From positions 248,001 through 312,000 of the forward strand of contig NZ_JPSY01000002.1 in assembly GCF_000763375.1 (NCBI RefSeq): a stretch of DNA of 64,000 bases, in the 5' to 3' direction. The position numbers were made by a program, and so were the translations under genes. The first letter of the stretch is position 1. Every line of letters begins with the position of its first letter. Below the pieces are notes generated by a model that saw only the letters and a program-made list of their open reading frames with translations, was not told the origin of the DNA and did no database searches. This document shows, in pieces, positions 15,753 through 25,076 of this stretch. The stretch is from Microbacterium profundi. GTDB lineage: Bacteria > Actinomycetota > Actinomycetes > Actinomycetales > Microbacteriaceae.

Positions 15753-16746
15753 GGTTGCGCTCCTCACCGGGGTAGCTCACGCCGATCTGTGCGCGGATCT
15801 GGTCCAGCGTTCCCATGATGGCGACGCTCTCCGCGACGGGAAGGGGCAGCAGACCGCCCGCGACGTCACCGGCGGCCACCGCACCTTCGGCGGCGAGTGC
15901 CTGGAACTGCATGCCGCGCCCCTCGACCTCGGAGGTGTAGGTCTCGCGCACCGTGCCGTCCGGCGCGACCACGCGGAACGTCGTCGGCATGTACCAGACC
16001 CGATCGATGTCGATCCGCGCCTCGGTGCCGATGATGGATGCGGCATTCGGCCCGGCCGCCCTGGACGATGACAGGCTCGTGGAGACCGCGCCCCCCTCGT
16101 GCGTCATGATCGTCGCGACCTCGGAGTCGGCGCCGGTCTCGACCAGCCGCGCGGTGGCCTGGATGCTGGTCGGTGCGCCGAGCACGTCCCAGATGAACGA
16201 AATCGGATATATGCCGAGATCGAGCAGGGCACCACCGCCGAGCTTCAGATCGTTGAGGCGATGCGCGGGGTCGGAGCTGATGAGCTGCGTGTGATCGGCC
16301 GTGACGGCGCGGATCTCGCCGAGGGCGCCTTCCGCGAGCAGTTCACGGATACGGACCATGTGCGGCAGATAGCGCGTCCACATCGCCTCCATCGCCAACA
16401 GGCCGCGTTCGGCGGCGATGCGCTGCAGATCCTCCGCCTCGGTGCGGTTGACGGTGAACGCCTTCTCGACGAGCACGTGCTTGCCGTTCTCGAGAGCGAG
16501 CTTCGCGTGGGCGTGGTGCATCGGATGCGGCGTGGCGACGTAGATGATGTCGACGTCGGGATCCGCGACCAGCGCCTTGTACGACGGGTGGGCGTGCGGG
16601 ATGTCGAACTTCGCGGCGAACTCGTCGGCGGAGGATTGCGAGCGCGAGCCGACGGCGACGAGATCACGCCCTGAGGTGCGCAGATCAGAAGCGAAGGCGG
16701 ACGCGATGCCGCCGGTTGCGAGGATTCCCCAGCGAAGACCAGTCAT
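15745..16746 (-). CDS. Gfo/Idh/MocA-family oxidoreductase
   Basis: This 333-residue NAD(P)-dependent oxidoreductase has an N-terminal Rossmann domain (WGILATGGIASAFASDL), the family's GKHVLVEKAFTVN segment with the catalytic-site lysine, and a C-terminal alpha/beta substrate domain with GGGALLDLGIYPI. Members oxidise sugars, inositols or trans-dihydrodiols. The specificity cannot be read from the sequence. It is the first gene of a minus-strand run with the NYN gene, and lies immediately downstream of the LLM monooxygenase gene's end region in reverse orientation order (4 bases between them). Confidence 0.87.
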   Translation of the reverse strand: MTGLRWGILATGGIASAFASDLRTSGRDLVAVGSRSQSSADEFAAKFDIPHAHPSYKALVADPDVDIIYVATPHPMHHAHAKLALENGKHVLVEKAFTVNRTEAEDLQRIAAERGLLAMEAMWTRYLPHMVRIRELLAEGALGEIRAVTADHTQLISSDPAHRLNDLKLGGGALLDLGIYPISFIWDVLGAPTSIQATARLVETGADSEVATIMTHEGGAVSTSLSSSRAAGPNAASIIGTEARIDIDRVWYMPTTFRVVAPDGTVRETYTSEVEGRGMQFQALAAEGAVAAGDVAGGLLPLPVAESVAIMGTLDQIRAQIGVSYPGEERNHG

Positions 16747-16750
16747 GTTC

Positions 16751-17809
16751 TCAGCGTAGAGCAGTCGCGAGCGCCTCCTGCGGCACGAGCGGGAAGACCT
16801 GCTCGGCGATGCGCTCGAGCTCCTCGTCCAGCGGCGATGCCTGGATCAGCAGCAGCGTGATGCCGGCCTCGGCGTAGTCGTTGATGCGCTCGGCGACCTG
16901 CTCGGCGGTGCCGACGAGGTTCGGGCGCAGCCCCCGCGTGCCGACGGAATACTCGCGGCGGCTGACATCGAGCGACAGCTTCGAGTTCGTGACGAACTCC
17001 TCGAACGAGGCATAGCCAGGGGAATCAGGGTCCACCGTCGTGATCCGGTCGAGCTCGCGCTGCGCCTCTGCTTCGGTGTCGCGGACGATCACGTAGGCAG
17101 GCATCCCGAACTCGGCGATCGGACGGCCGTGGATCCGCTCTGAGCGGGCGTTCATGTCGGCGACGTTGCTGCGCACCTCGTCGAGCGTGCCGCCATGCAT
17201 GACGTAGGCGTCCGCGAAGTCGGCGATGGCTTCGCGCCCTGCGTCGCTCTCACCACCGGCGAAGACCACGGGATGCGCCTGAGGCTTAGGCTCGACGATC
17301 GTGCCGTCGAACTCGTAGTGATCGCCCGCGTACGAGAACGGCGTCTGCTCCCACAGCCCGTTCAGAACCTCGACGAACTCCTTCGCCTGCGTGTACCGCT
17401 CGTCGTGCGCGGGGAAGTTGCCGCCGAACTGCCGGGCCTCCTCTGCCCACCACGCGGCCACGACGTTCAACGACACCCGTCCCGGCGCGATGCTGTCGAG
17501 CGTGCTGACCGTTTTGGCGAGCACCGCGGGCAGGTGGAAGCCGGGGCGTACGGCTGTCATCACGCGAAGGCGATCCGTGACGGCGAGGATCGCGGCCGAC
17601 AGCGACCACGCCTCCAGGCTCGGCGCCTCGACGCCCTTGCGGTCGTTGAGATACAACTCCGGCACGAGCGTGGTGTGGAAGCCGAGCAGGTCGGCCTTCA
17701 CCGAGACCTCGCGGATGTGCTCCCACGTCGCGGCCATCCGCCCCTCGTCAGTGACGTTGCGCAGGAATCCGCCGTATACGGGTGTCCAGTATCCGAGATT
17801 GATGCTCAT
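16751..17809 (-). CDS. LLM-class flavin-dependent monooxygenase
   Basis: This 352-residue luciferase-like TIM-barrel enzyme is related to alkanesulfonate and dimethylsulfone monooxygenases. Recognisable segments are INLGYWTPVYGGFLRN, LGFHTTLVPELYLND, VMTAVRPGFHLPAVLAKTVS and APGRVSLNVVAAWWAEEARQ. A ribosome site (CAGGAGACATC) precedes ATG 17809. Such enzymes use FMNH2 and oxygen to release sulfite or to open small sulfur or nitrogen compounds. The neighbouring sulfhydrylase and ABC transporter make an organosulfur substrate likely. Downstream of the sulfhydrylase gene by about 50 bases, it is probably in the same operon. Confidence 0.87.
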   Translation of the reverse strand: MSINLGYWTPVYGGFLRNVTDEGRMAATWEHIREVSVKADLLGFHTTLVPELYLNDRKGVEAPSLEAWSLSAAILAVTDRLRVMTAVRPGFHLPAVLAKTVSTLDSIAPGRVSLNVVAAWWAEEARQFGGNFPAHDERYTQAKEFVEVLNGLWEQTPFSYAGDHYEFDGTIVEPKPQAHPVVFAGGESDAGREAIADFADAYVMHGGTLDEVRSNVADMNARSERIHGRPIAEFGMPAYVIVRDTEAEAQRELDRITTVDPDSPGYASFEEFVTNSKLSLDVSRREYSVGTRGLRPNLVGTAEQVAERINDYAEAGITLLLIQASPLDEELERIAEQVFPLVPQEALATALR

Positions 17810-17859
17810 GATGTCTCCTGGTCGGGTGCGCCGCGTGGCGCTGCGGGTGAGGGCGATGC

Positions 17860-19152
17860 TCAGATGTGCGCGAGCGCGCGGTCGAGGTCGGCGATGAGGT
17901 CGGCGGGATCTTCCAGACCGGCGCTCAGGCGGATGGTGTTCAGTGAGATGCCCGCGGCGGCGCGCTGGGCGGCGTTCAGGTGCGAATGCGTCATCGACGC
18001 CGGATGCGAGACGAGGCTGCGGGCATCGCCGATGTTCGCGACCAGGCGGAAGACCTCGAGGGAATCGACCACCTGAGCGACGCGGGCCTGAGCCCCGGCA
18101 TCCTCGACACCCGCGAGATCGAACGAGAGCACAGACGGCGCACCCCGCGGCAGGTAGCGTTCGGCGAGCGCGTGCCAGCGGTTGCCGGCGAGTCCGGGGT
18201 GGTGGACGGCGGCCACCTTCGGATGCTGCGCCAGGTGCTCGGCGATCGTCAGCGCTGTCGCGCTCTGACGCGAAACCCTCAGGTCGAGCGTCTCGATGCC
18301 CTGGAGGATCTGCCACGCGTTGAACGGCGAGAGGGACGGCCCGAGATCGTGCACGTACTTGGACTTCACCAGAGCCGCGAACGCCTGTCCGATCCCGAAG
18401 CGCTCCCACAGCACGAGTTCGCCGAACCGCGGGTACGGTGCCGTGAACTGCGGCCACCGCTCGGGCTGCGCGCCGAAGTCGAATGACCCCTGATCGACCA
18501 CGACGCCGCCGAGCGATGTGCCGTGGCCGGAGAGGAACTTGGTCGCGGAGTGCACGACGAAGTCGGCGCCGTACTCGCCGGGGCGGATCAGGTACGGCGT
18601 GCCGACCGTGTTGTCGATCACCAGCGGAACACCGGCGGCATGGGCGATATCGGCGACGAGACGGAAGTCGAGCACCTGGGCGATCGGATTGGCGACCGAT
18701 TCCGCGAACAGCGCGCGCGTGCTCGGGCGGATCGCGGCGCGCCACGCTTCCGCGTCGTCCTGGTCGACGAACGTCACCGCGATGCCGAAGTCGTCGAAAG
18801 TGTCCTGGAACAGGTCGACGGTGCCGCCGTACAGCTGGTTCGCCGACACGATGTGACCGCCAGGGCCGACCAGCGCCATCAAGGTGACAGCGACGGCCGC
18901 CTGGCCCGACGCGACCGCGACCGCGGATGAGCCGCCCTCCAGTGCGGCGACGCGCTCTTCGAGCACCTGCTGGGTGGGGCTGGCGTTGCGGCTGTACAGG
19001 TTCCCTGCCCGTCGCAGCGCGAACAGGTCGGCGGCGTCGGCGAGCGAGGCGAACTCGTAGGCGGCGGTCTGATAGATCGGCGGAACCGCGCTGTTCTGCG
19101 GGACGCCGGTCGTGTAACCGCCCTGCACCTGCTGCGTCGCGAAGGCGGTCAT
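17860..19152 (-). CDS. O-acetylhomoserine sulfhydrylase-like PLP enzyme (Cys/Met metabolism)
   Basis: This 430-residue PLP-dependent enzyme of the Cys/Met metabolism family has the lysine Schiff-base motif [16 protein letters not shown]. It also has [20 protein letters not shown] near the N-terminus and [20 protein letters not shown] near the C-terminus, the pattern of O-acetylhomoserine/O-acetylserine sulfhydrylases. It would fix sulfide onto an O-acetylated amino acid. Its ATG overlaps the stop of the upstream hydrolase gene (ATGA). Together with the LLM enzyme and the divergent transporter it suggests recovery of sulfur from an organic source. Confidence 0.88.
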   Translation of the reverse strand: MTAFATQQVQGGYTTGVPQNSAVPPIYQTAAYEFASLADAADLFALRRAGNLYSRNASPTQQVLEERVAALEGGSSAVAVASGQAAVAVTLMALVGPGGHIVSANQLYGGTVDLFQDTFDDFGIAVTFVDQDDAEAWRAAIRPSTRALFAESVANPIAQVLDFRLVADIAHAAGVPLVIDNTVGTPYLIRPGEYGADFVVHSATKFLSGHGTSLGGVVVDQGSFDFGAQPERWPQFTAPYPRFGELVLWERFGIGQAFAALVKSKYVHDLGPSLSPFNAWQILQGIETLDLRVSRQSATALTIAEHLAQHPKVAAVHHPGLAGNRWHALAERYLPRGAPSVLSFDLAGVEDAGAQARVAQVVDSLEVFRLVANIGDARSLVSHPASMTHSHLNAAQRAAAGISLNTIRLSAGLEDPADLIADLDRALAHI

Positions 19153-19856
19153 GCGGCGGACGCCCCCACCGCTCCCTGAGCCTGCCGAAGGGGCCGCACG
19201 ACAGGGGCGTGCACGTCGCCGCCGCGCAGCCGCTCGAGCCACAGCACGATGGACGCCGCGACGCTGCGATGCGACTGGTCGTTCAGTGCGTCGTGCAGGC
19301 CGTCGACGGTCTCGATCAGTTCGAGGTCGGGCACCGCGCTCAGCAGCGCGCCGGCCTCGGCGATGGGGGAGACCGCGTCCGCGGATCCGTGGAACGCGAG
19401 GATGGGCACGGCGATCGCCGCGAGGTCGGGTGCGGCCGGCGCCCGTTCGACGCTCGCGCTGGCAGTGCGCGATTCGGCCGTGCCGAGCACGCCGAGATGG
19501 ACGGGGCACGCGGTGCGCTGCTCGTCGGTCGGCTCATCGGCGCCGTCGACCTCGACCGGTGTGCCGGCGACGATCGCACCGTCGGGCGTCTCTCCCTGGG
19601 AGAGCACGCGCAGAACGGCCGCCGCGCCGGTGTCGGAGCCGACCAGTACCGTCGGCAGGTCGTCGATTCCGGCGAGCCAGGTCGCCGCCGCGTCGGCATC
19701 CGCTTCGAAAACCGCCACCGTGTAGCCGTCGGCGCTGAGGCGCCTGCCGAAACGCTCGTACACGGGCGCGCGTTCGCCGCGACCGGTGACGACGGCGAGA
19801 ACGCCTCTCACACGGGCTGGGGGCGTCCACAGGGCAGCGGGGGAACTCGTGGTCAT
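19149..19856 (-). CDS. alpha/beta-hydrolase-like protein
   Basis: This protein of about 235 residues is similar in outline to the alpha/beta-hydrolase fold: GVLAVVTGRGERAPVYERFG start, LVGSDTGAAAVLRVL in the nucleophile-elbow position, VPILAFHGSADAVSPIAEA for the acid and TVDGLHDALNDQSHRSV for the histidine. The elbow is G-S-D-T-G, so Asp stands where serine usually is. Catalysis is either Asp-based or lost. The C-terminal LRQAQG is encoded by an interspersed repeat (19174-19192), so the tail is probably recent. It is the first gene of the minus-strand sulfur operon. Confidence 0.72.
   Translation of the reverse strand: MTTSSPAALWTPPARVRGVLAVVTGRGERAPVYERFGRRLSADGYTVAVFEADADAAATWLAGIDDLPTVLVGSDTGAAAVLRVLSQGETPDGAIVAGTPVEVDGADEPTDEQRTACPVHLGVLGTAESRTASASVERAPAAPDLAAIAVPILAFHGSADAVSPIAEAGALLSAVPDLELIETVDGLHDALNDQSHRSVAASIVLWLERLRGGDVHAPVVRPLRQAQGAVGASAA
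19174..19192. repeat. interspersed repeat CCCTGAGCCTG(T/C)CGAAGGG in the hydrolase 3' end
   Basis: This copy (one mismatch to the other three in the window) lies inside the last codons of the hydrolase gene and adds the residues LRQAQG. Its position near a stop codon is typical of REP-like elements. Other copies lie inside hrpA. Confidence 0.7.
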
Positions 19857-19976
19857 GCGTCCATAGTGAGCGTTGAAAGGGTGCTGGCGACATGCATGTG
19901 TCGAACTGTTGCAGTCTGTGTCGTCCCGCATCGGTGCTGCTGGTTCGCGGCTTCGCAGCCTTCTACTTTCACATCC

Positions 19977-21497
19977 ATGACTTCACGACACCCCTTCGCG
20001 TCACTTGCCGCTCTCAGCGTCGCAGCCCTCGCGTTCACCGGATGCGCCGCGTCTCAGGCCCCCGCCGACGACGGCAGCGGTACCACCTCGCTCACCTGGG
20101 GCTGGAACCTGCCCACCAGCTGGGACCCGGTGACCTCCACCGCCGGCTGGGATACGCACGCACTGGCGCTCGTGTACGACGGGCTCACGCAGCTCGACAC
20201 CGAAGGCGAGCCTGTGCCGGGATTGGCCGAGTCGTGGGAGTACAACGCCGATGGCACAGCGATCACGTTCTACCTGCGCGAGGACGCCGCGTTCAGCGAC
20301 GGCACCGCGGTCACGGCAGAGGCCGTGAAGCTCAACCTCGAGCGCGGGCGAGACCAGGAGAACTCCACCCTGGCCGGACAGCTGCGGATCATCACAGCAG
20401 TCGACGCCGTCGACGAACGCACCGTGACTGTGTATCTCGACCAGGCCGACTATCAGGTGCCGTACCTGTTCGCCGGCAAGACCGGATTCATCGTGAACCC
20501 GGCGGCTTTCGACGACGTCACCACTCTCGCGACGCAGCCAGAGGGGGCCGGCCCCTTCGCGTTGACCGAGTACGTGCCGAATGCGCGCGCGACGCTCGAG
20601 AAGAATGACGAGTACTGGAACGCCGATCACATCTTCATCGACGATCTGTCCGTCGTCCCGGTCGCAGACGACGCGACCGCGGTCGCCGGCGTGAAGACCG
20701 GGCAGTGGGATGTCGCGATCATCCCGGCTTCACAGGCGGAGGCCGCGGCATCCGCCGGTCTCGACATCGAGGAGATCAAGGCGCTCACGGTCAGGGCCCT
20801 GGATGTCAACGGCACGGTGGCACCGTTCGACGATCAGAGGGTGCTGCAGGCGATCAGCCATGCCACCGATCGTCAGGCGCTGATCGATTCGACGTACTTC
20901 GGGAGCGGCACCGCGAACTGGCAGCCGTTCCCGGACGGCTACGTGGCGCACAGTGAGGAGCTGGACGATCTTTATCCTTACGATGTCGAAACCGCGCAGG
21001 AACTGCTCGCCGAGGCAGGCTACCCGGACGGCATCGACATCACGCTCACACTCGGCGAGGACGACACGGCGCTCGCCGAACTGCTGCAGGCGCAGTGGGC
21101 CGAAGCGGGCATCCGCGTCACGCTGAACATGCAGGCCGGCGCCGCGATCTCGCAGAATTACGTGCAGCGCACTTTCCCGTTCGTGCTCGACAGCTATTCG
21201 GGTCGCCAGTCGCCGCTGCAGGCGCTCGAAGTGCTCTACGGGCCGGAAGGACTGATGAACCTCGGTCGCCAGACGCCGGCGGAGCTCACGGCGGCGATCG
21301 ACAAGGCGCGCGCCACACCGACTGACGACCCCGCGTATGCCGAGACCATCCAGGACGCCGTCGAGGTCGGGGTGAAGCTGCAGCCGAACACTTTCCTGTT
21401 CAGCTGGCCGCGCATCCTCATCCATCCCGACAACATCACCGGCATCCGGCACTGGCTCGATGTGCAGCGCTGGGAAGACGTGAAGGTCGAGGGCTGA
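19977..21497 (+). CDS. ABC transporter substrate-binding lipoprotein (peptide/nickel-type, SBP family 5)
   Basis: This 506-residue extracytoplasmic binding protein starts with a lipoprotein signal (ALSVAALAFTGC, lipid-modified Cys23). The mature part shows family 5 landmarks: WDPVTSTAGWDTHALALVYDGLTQ, LAESWEYNADGTAITFYLREDA-F-DG and the central YWNADHIFIDDLSVVPVAD. It feeds the two permeases and two ATPases encoded directly downstream. The ligand is not readable. The flanking LLM monooxygenases and sulfhydrylase point to a small organosulfur compound or a peptide. The upstream 120 bases, shared with the divergent hydrolase operon, contain no promoter I can define confidently. Confidence 0.88.
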   Translation: MTSRHPFASLAALSVAALAFTGCAASQAPADDGSGTTSLTWGWNLPTSWDPVTSTAGWDTHALALVYDGLTQLDTEGEPVPGLAESWEYNADGTAITFYLREDAAFSDGTAVTAEAVKLNLERGRDQENSTLAGQLRIITAVDAVDERTVTVYLDQADYQVPYLFAGKTGFIVNPAAFDDVTTLATQPEGAGPFALTEYVPNARATLEKNDEYWNADHIFIDDLSVVPVADDATAVAGVKTGQWDVAIIPASQAEAAASAGLDIEEIKALTVRALDVNGTVAPFDDQRVLQAISHATDRQALIDSTYFGSGTANWQPFPDGYVAHSEELDDLYPYDVETAQELLAEAGYPDGIDITLTLGEDDTALAELLQAQWAEAGIRVTLNMQAGAAISQNYVQRTFPFVLDSYSGRQSPLQALEVLYGPEGLMNLGRQTPAELTAAIDKARATPTDDPAYAETIQDAVEVGVKLQPNTFLFSWPRILIHPDNITGIRHWLDVQRWEDVKVEG

Positions 21498-22441
21498 TGG
21501 GCTCCGTGCTCACCACGCTCGGGACGGCGGTCACGGTCTTCGTGCTCGCAACCTTCGCCACCTTCGCGCTGGGGGCTGCGAGCGGATCCAACCCGGCAGC
21601 GGTCGCGCTGGGTGAGGTCGCCACTCAGGAGGACATCGATCGACTCAATCACGTCTTCGGGCTCGACCGTCCGTTCCTGGTGCGCTACCTCGACTGGATC
21701 TCCGGCGCGGTGACCGGCGACCTGGGGGCGAGCTGGTTCACGACCATCCCCGTGGCGGACAGCATCGCGCAGGCGTTCCCGGTGAGCCTGTCGATCGCCA
21801 GTGGAGCGATCCTGCTCGCGCTGGTGTTCGGATTCGCGGGAGGCCTCCTCGCCGCCACGAACCGCGGCGGTATCGTCGACCGCGCCGTGACCCTGCTGAC
21901 CACCGTGTCGGCGACCGTCCCCGCATTCGTCGCGGCGATCGCGCTCATCCTGCTGTTCGCCTACGCGATCCCGATCTTCCCCGTCGCGGGATACGTGCCG
22001 CCGGAGCGGGATCTGGGCGGCTGGCTGCTGTGCCTCGTGCTGCCGGCTCTCGCATTGAGCCTGGATGCCGGCGCCGACATCGCCAGGCAGCTGCGCACAT
22101 CGCTGGTCGGCACGCTGCAGGAGAACTTCATCATCGGCGCCCGCGTGCACGGTCTCGGCCCGGGCCGGATCGTGCTCAGGCACGCGCTGCCCATCGCGTC
22201 GACCCCCGCGTTGTCGGTGCTGGGCGTGCACGCTCCCCGGCTCGTCGGGGGAGCAGTGATCACCGAGGTGATCTTCGGAATGCCAGGACTCGGGCAGCTT
22301 GCCAACCGCGCAGCGCTGCAGGGCGACGTCCCCGTCGTGCAGGGCGTGCTGCTCATCACGATCGCGATGGTCATCGTCATCGGCGTGATCATCAACCTCG
22401 TCATCGCCCGCGCCGGCGGCACCGATCGGAGCGCTGCATGA
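21497..22441 (+). CDS. ABC transporter permease (DppB-type)
   Basis: This 314-residue inner-membrane permease has about six helices. The first strand-helix unit is followed by the periplasmic loop LNHVFGLDRPFLVRYLDWIS and GDLGASWFTTIPV, typical of DppB/OppB. The cytoplasmic EAA-type loop ENFIIGARVHGLGPGRIVLRHAL contacts the ATPases. ATG 21497 overlaps the binding-protein stop by one base, and the gene's stop overlaps the next permease (ATGA). Confidence 0.9.
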   Translation: MGSVLTTLGTAVTVFVLATFATFALGAASGSNPAAVALGEVATQEDIDRLNHVFGLDRPFLVRYLDWISGAVTGDLGASWFTTIPVADSIAQAFPVSLSIASGAILLALVFGFAGGLLAATNRGGIVDRAVTLLTTVSATVPAFVAAIALILLFAYAIPIFPVAGYVPPERDLGGWLLCLVLPALALSLDAGADIARQLRTSLVGTLQENFIIGARVHGLGPGRIVLRHALPIASTPALSVLGVHAPRLVGGAVITEVIFGMPGLGQLANRAALQGDVPVVQGVLLITIAMVIVIGVIINLVIARAGGTDRSAA

Positions 22442-23301
22442 ACGCCCTTGCACGCCTGTGGGCAGCCGGATGGACCGTGCGCATCGCGATCCTCGTCATC
22501 ATCGCCGTGTCCGTGATCGCGGTCGCCGGCCCCGCGCTGGCGCCGTACGATCCACTCGGGCAGGACACCGCGAACGCCCTGCAGGATTCGTCGCTCGCGC
22601 ACGTGCTCGGTACTGACTATCTCGGCCGCGACGTGCTCTCGAGGCTCCTCGCAGCGGCGCCGGCCTCGCTGCTGAGCGCTCTCGGAGCGGCTCTCATCGG
22701 ACTCGTGGTCGGAGCAGTGCCCGGCGCTCTCAGCGCCTTCGCACCCAGGGCCGGCGAATGGCTCTCGCTGCGCGTCGTGGACGCCCTGCTGTCGCTGCCG
22801 TTCATCCTGTTCGCGATCGTGTTCGCAGCGCTGCTCGGCAACGGCCTCGTCCAGGCGACGCTGGCGATCGGCATCCTGATCGCACCGAGCTTCTTCCGCA
22901 TCGCGCGTGCGGCGACGCTGCGGGTACGCGACTCGCAGTACGTCGAGGCGGCCATGTTCCTCGGCGCATCGGCGTGGTGGGTGCTGCGTCGGCACGTGTG
23001 GCGTCAGGTCGCACCGAATCTCATTGTCGCTTCGGTCTCCGCGCTGGGCGGAGCGCTGCTCGCAGTCGCCTCGCTCACCTTTCTCGGCATCGGCGTGCAG
23101 CCGCCGGCGCCGACCTGGGGCGGGATGCTCTCGAGCGATCTCGGCTATCTCGGCCAGCGGCCGTTCGGTCCGGTGGCGCCTGCGCTCGCCATCATCATCA
23201 CAGTCGGCGCGCTGAACCTGCTCGCGGACGCGGCCCGCGATGTGCTCGGAGCGGATGCCGTGACCGCACGCCCCGCACGCAAGGAGGTCGCCCATGTCTG
23301 A
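22438..23301 (+). CDS. ABC transporter permease (DppC-type)
   Basis: This 287-residue permease partners the DppB-type subunit. It has an N-terminal membrane anchor (IAILVIIAVSVIAVAGPALA), the DppC hallmark HVLGTDYLGRDVLSRLL, and the EAA loop YVEAAMFLGASAWWVLRRHV. A strong AAGGAGG near its 3' end serves the following ATPase gene, whose start overlaps its last 8 bases. Confidence 0.9.
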   Translation: MNALARLWAAGWTVRIAILVIIAVSVIAVAGPALAPYDPLGQDTANALQDSSLAHVLGTDYLGRDVLSRLLAAAPASLLSALGAALIGLVVGAVPGALSAFAPRAGEWLSLRVVDALLSLPFILFAIVFAALLGNGLVQATLAIGILIAPSFFRIARAATLRVRDSQYVEAAMFLGASAWWVLRRHVWRQVAPNLIVASVSALGGALLAVASLTFLGIGVQPPAPTWGGMLSSDLGYLGQRPFGPVAPALAIIITVGALNLLADAARDVLGADAVTARPARKEVAHV

Positions 23302-24268
23302 AGATCGACGCCGGGCCGCCGTCGCGCCGTTGCGTCTGACGGACGTTGTTGCATCTGACGGAGCATTTCCGGCAGAACCTCCGTCACATGCAACAACCTC
23401 CGCCGGGCGTAACACGCATGGGTCGGATTCCCGCCTGCTCCCGCCGTCCTTCGACGAGAGCTCTCTGGTCAGACGTGCGGTGGCTTCGGCCGACAACCTG
23501 GTGATCTCGGCATCCGATGGCACTGAGCTCGTGCACGGCGTGTCGGTCTCGGTGAGACCGGGGGAGGCTGTCGGCATCGTCGGCGAGTCCGGCAGCGGCA
23601 AGACGCTCACCTGCCGCGCTCTTCTCGGCATCCTTCCGGCGGGTCTCGCCGTGACCGGAGGTACGGTCGCGATCGACGGTCAGGATCTCACGCATGCGTC
23701 GGAGAAGCAGTGGCGACGGCTGCGCGGCACACACGTGGCCGCCGTGTTCCAGGACCCTGCGTCGTTCCTCCATCCGGCGATCCCGGTCGGCGCCCAGCTC
23801 GAGGAGACGCTGCGCATCACCGCAGGGGTTCCGAGGAGGCAGACGCGCGAACGCGCTCGTGAACTGCTCGACGATCTCGGCATCCGCCGCGTCGACCTCG
23901 TGCTGCGCCAGCGCGTCGCCGAGCTCAGCGGAGGGATGCTGCAGCGCGTACTCATCGCGATGGCGCTCGCGGCGGACCCTGCTGTGCTCATCGCCGATGA
24001 GGCGACGACCGCGTTGGATGTCACCGTGCAGGCCGAACTGCTCGAACTGCTGAAGCGGCTGCGGGTCGAACGCGACCTCGCGCTCATCCTGGTCTCGCAC
24101 GACCTCGCCGTCGTCTCGCAGGTCTGCGAACGGGTTCAGGTGTTCCGTGACGGCCGGGTCGTCGAAGCAGGAGCGACGTCGCGCGTGCTGCGCGCGCCGG
24201 GGCACCCTTACACGCGCGAGCTGCTGTCGGCGCATGCCGCATACGGACTGGAGAGGTATCTCGGATGA
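23294..24268 (+). CDS. ABC transporter ATPase (DppD-type) with unusual N-terminal extension
   Basis: This 324-residue ATPase has Walker A GESGSGKT (about residues 97-104), signature LSGGMLQR, Walker B VLIADEATTALD and the H-loop SHDLAVVSQ. The first ~65 residues match no ATPase family region. They are encoded partly by a 53-base inverted repeat (23345-23397), suggesting an inserted element that kept the frame. The start at ATG 23294 is backed by AAGGAGG 7 bases upstream, so the extension is probably translated. An internal GTG at 23480 would give the usual length. The 3' end overlaps the next ATPase (ATGA). Confidence 0.88.
   Translation: MSEDRRRAAVAPLRLTDVVASDGAFPAEPPSHATTSAGRNTHGSDSRLLPPSFDESSLVRRAVASADNLVISASDGTELVHGVSVSVRPGEAVGIVGESGSGKTLTCRALLGILPAGLAVTGGTVAIDGQDLTHASEKQWRRLRGTHVAAVFQDPASFLHPAIPVGAQLEETLRITAGVPRRQTRERARELLDDLGIRRVDLVLRQRVAELSGGMLQRVLIAMALAADPAVLIADEATTALDVTVQAELLELLKRLRVERDLALILVSHDLAVVSQVCERVQVFRDGRVVEAGATSRVLRAPGHPYTRELLSAHAAYGLERYLG
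23345..23397. repeat. inverted repeat, 18-bp arms with 17-base loop, inside an ABC ATPase gene
   Basis: The arms gttgttgcatctgacgga (23345-23362) and tccgtcacatgcaacaac (23380-23397) match at 17 of 18 positions. The element lies in frame in the 5' part of the ATPase gene. It may be a mobile palindromic unit or an mRNA hairpin that limits ATPase translation relative to the permeases. Confidence 0.75.
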
Positions 24269-25059
24269 GCGGCGATGAACCGGTGCTCGAACTGCACGGC
24301 GTCTCGGTCGATTACGGCCGGGTGCGCGTGCTCGAAGACGTGTCGCTGACGGTCCGGCCAGGTGAGGTCGTCGGCGTCGTCGGTGAATCCGGCTCCGGCA
24401 AGACGACGCTCGCGCGCACGATCCTTCGAGCTGTGGCGCCTGCCGCAGGGCGCGTGAGTGTGGCAGGGCGAGATGTCACACGCCTGCGCGGTGCGGCGCT
24501 GCGAGCCTGGCGTCGCTTGGGCGAGGCGCAGTACGTCTTCCAGGATCCACTGCGTTCGTTGGATCCGGCCGTCACCGTCGCCGATTCCATCGTGGAGGGG
24601 TTGCGGATCGCCAGGGTGCCCGCAGCGGATGCCGCGCGCCGCCGCGCCGCGGCACTCGACGCCGTCGGGCTCGACGAGGAGCTCATATCCCGGCTGCCTT
24701 CCGGTCTCTCCGGTGGCCAGCGCCAGCGCGCCGCGATCGCCAGGGCTCTCGTGGTGGAGCCTCGTCTGCTCGTGCTCGACGAACCGGTCAGTGCGCTCGA
24801 CGCCGCAAGCCGCGACCGCGTCGTGCAGGCGCTCATCGCGCTACGCGACCAGCGCGGGAGCGAACTGGCGATGCTCGTGATCTCGCATGACATCGGCTCG
24901 CTCGCGGCGATGAGCGATCGGCTCGTGGTGCTTAACCGCGGTCGCATCGTCGAGGATGGCCCGACCAGACGCGTGGTCGCCCATCCGGAGCATCCGTACA
25001 CCAAGCGCCTCATCGAATCCGTCCCTCTCATCCACACGCCATCCGCCAACCGTCCCTGA
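24265..25059 (+). CDS. ABC transporter ATPase (DppF-type)
   Basis: This 264-residue ATPase has Walker A GESGSGKTT, Q-loop YVFQDPLRSLDP, signature LSGGQRQRAAIARAL, Walker B LLVLDEPVSALD and the switch SHDIGSL. The PYTKRL ending is a trace of the oligopeptide-binding-family C-terminus. It is the second ATPase of the importer and overlaps the first by ATGA. The SsuD-like gene begins 17 bases after its stop, in the same operon. Confidence 0.9.
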   Translation: MSGDEPVLELHGVSVDYGRVRVLEDVSLTVRPGEVVGVVGESGSGKTTLARTILRAVAPAAGRVSVAGRDVTRLRGAALRAWRRLGEAQYVFQDPLRSLDPAVTVADSIVEGLRIARVPAADAARRRAAALDAVGLDEELISRLPSGLSGGQRQRAAIARALVVEPRLLVLDEPVSALDAASRDRVVQALIALRDQRGSELAMLVISHDIGSLAAMSDRLVVLNRGRIVEDGPTRRVVAHPEHPYTKRLIESVPLIHTPSANRP

Positions 25060-25076
25060 ACACTGGAGCTGCTGAC

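Noticed and set aside
17810..18745. Long upstream extension of the LLM monooxygenase frame
   Set aside because: It is antisense-frame read-through of the sulfhydrylase gene, arginine-rich without domains. ATG 17809 has a good ribosome site and matches the family start.
18927..19976. 350-codon upstream extension of the ABC binding-protein frame
   Set aside because: It overlaps two real minus-strand genes. A lipoprotein signal peptide begins precisely at ATG 19977.
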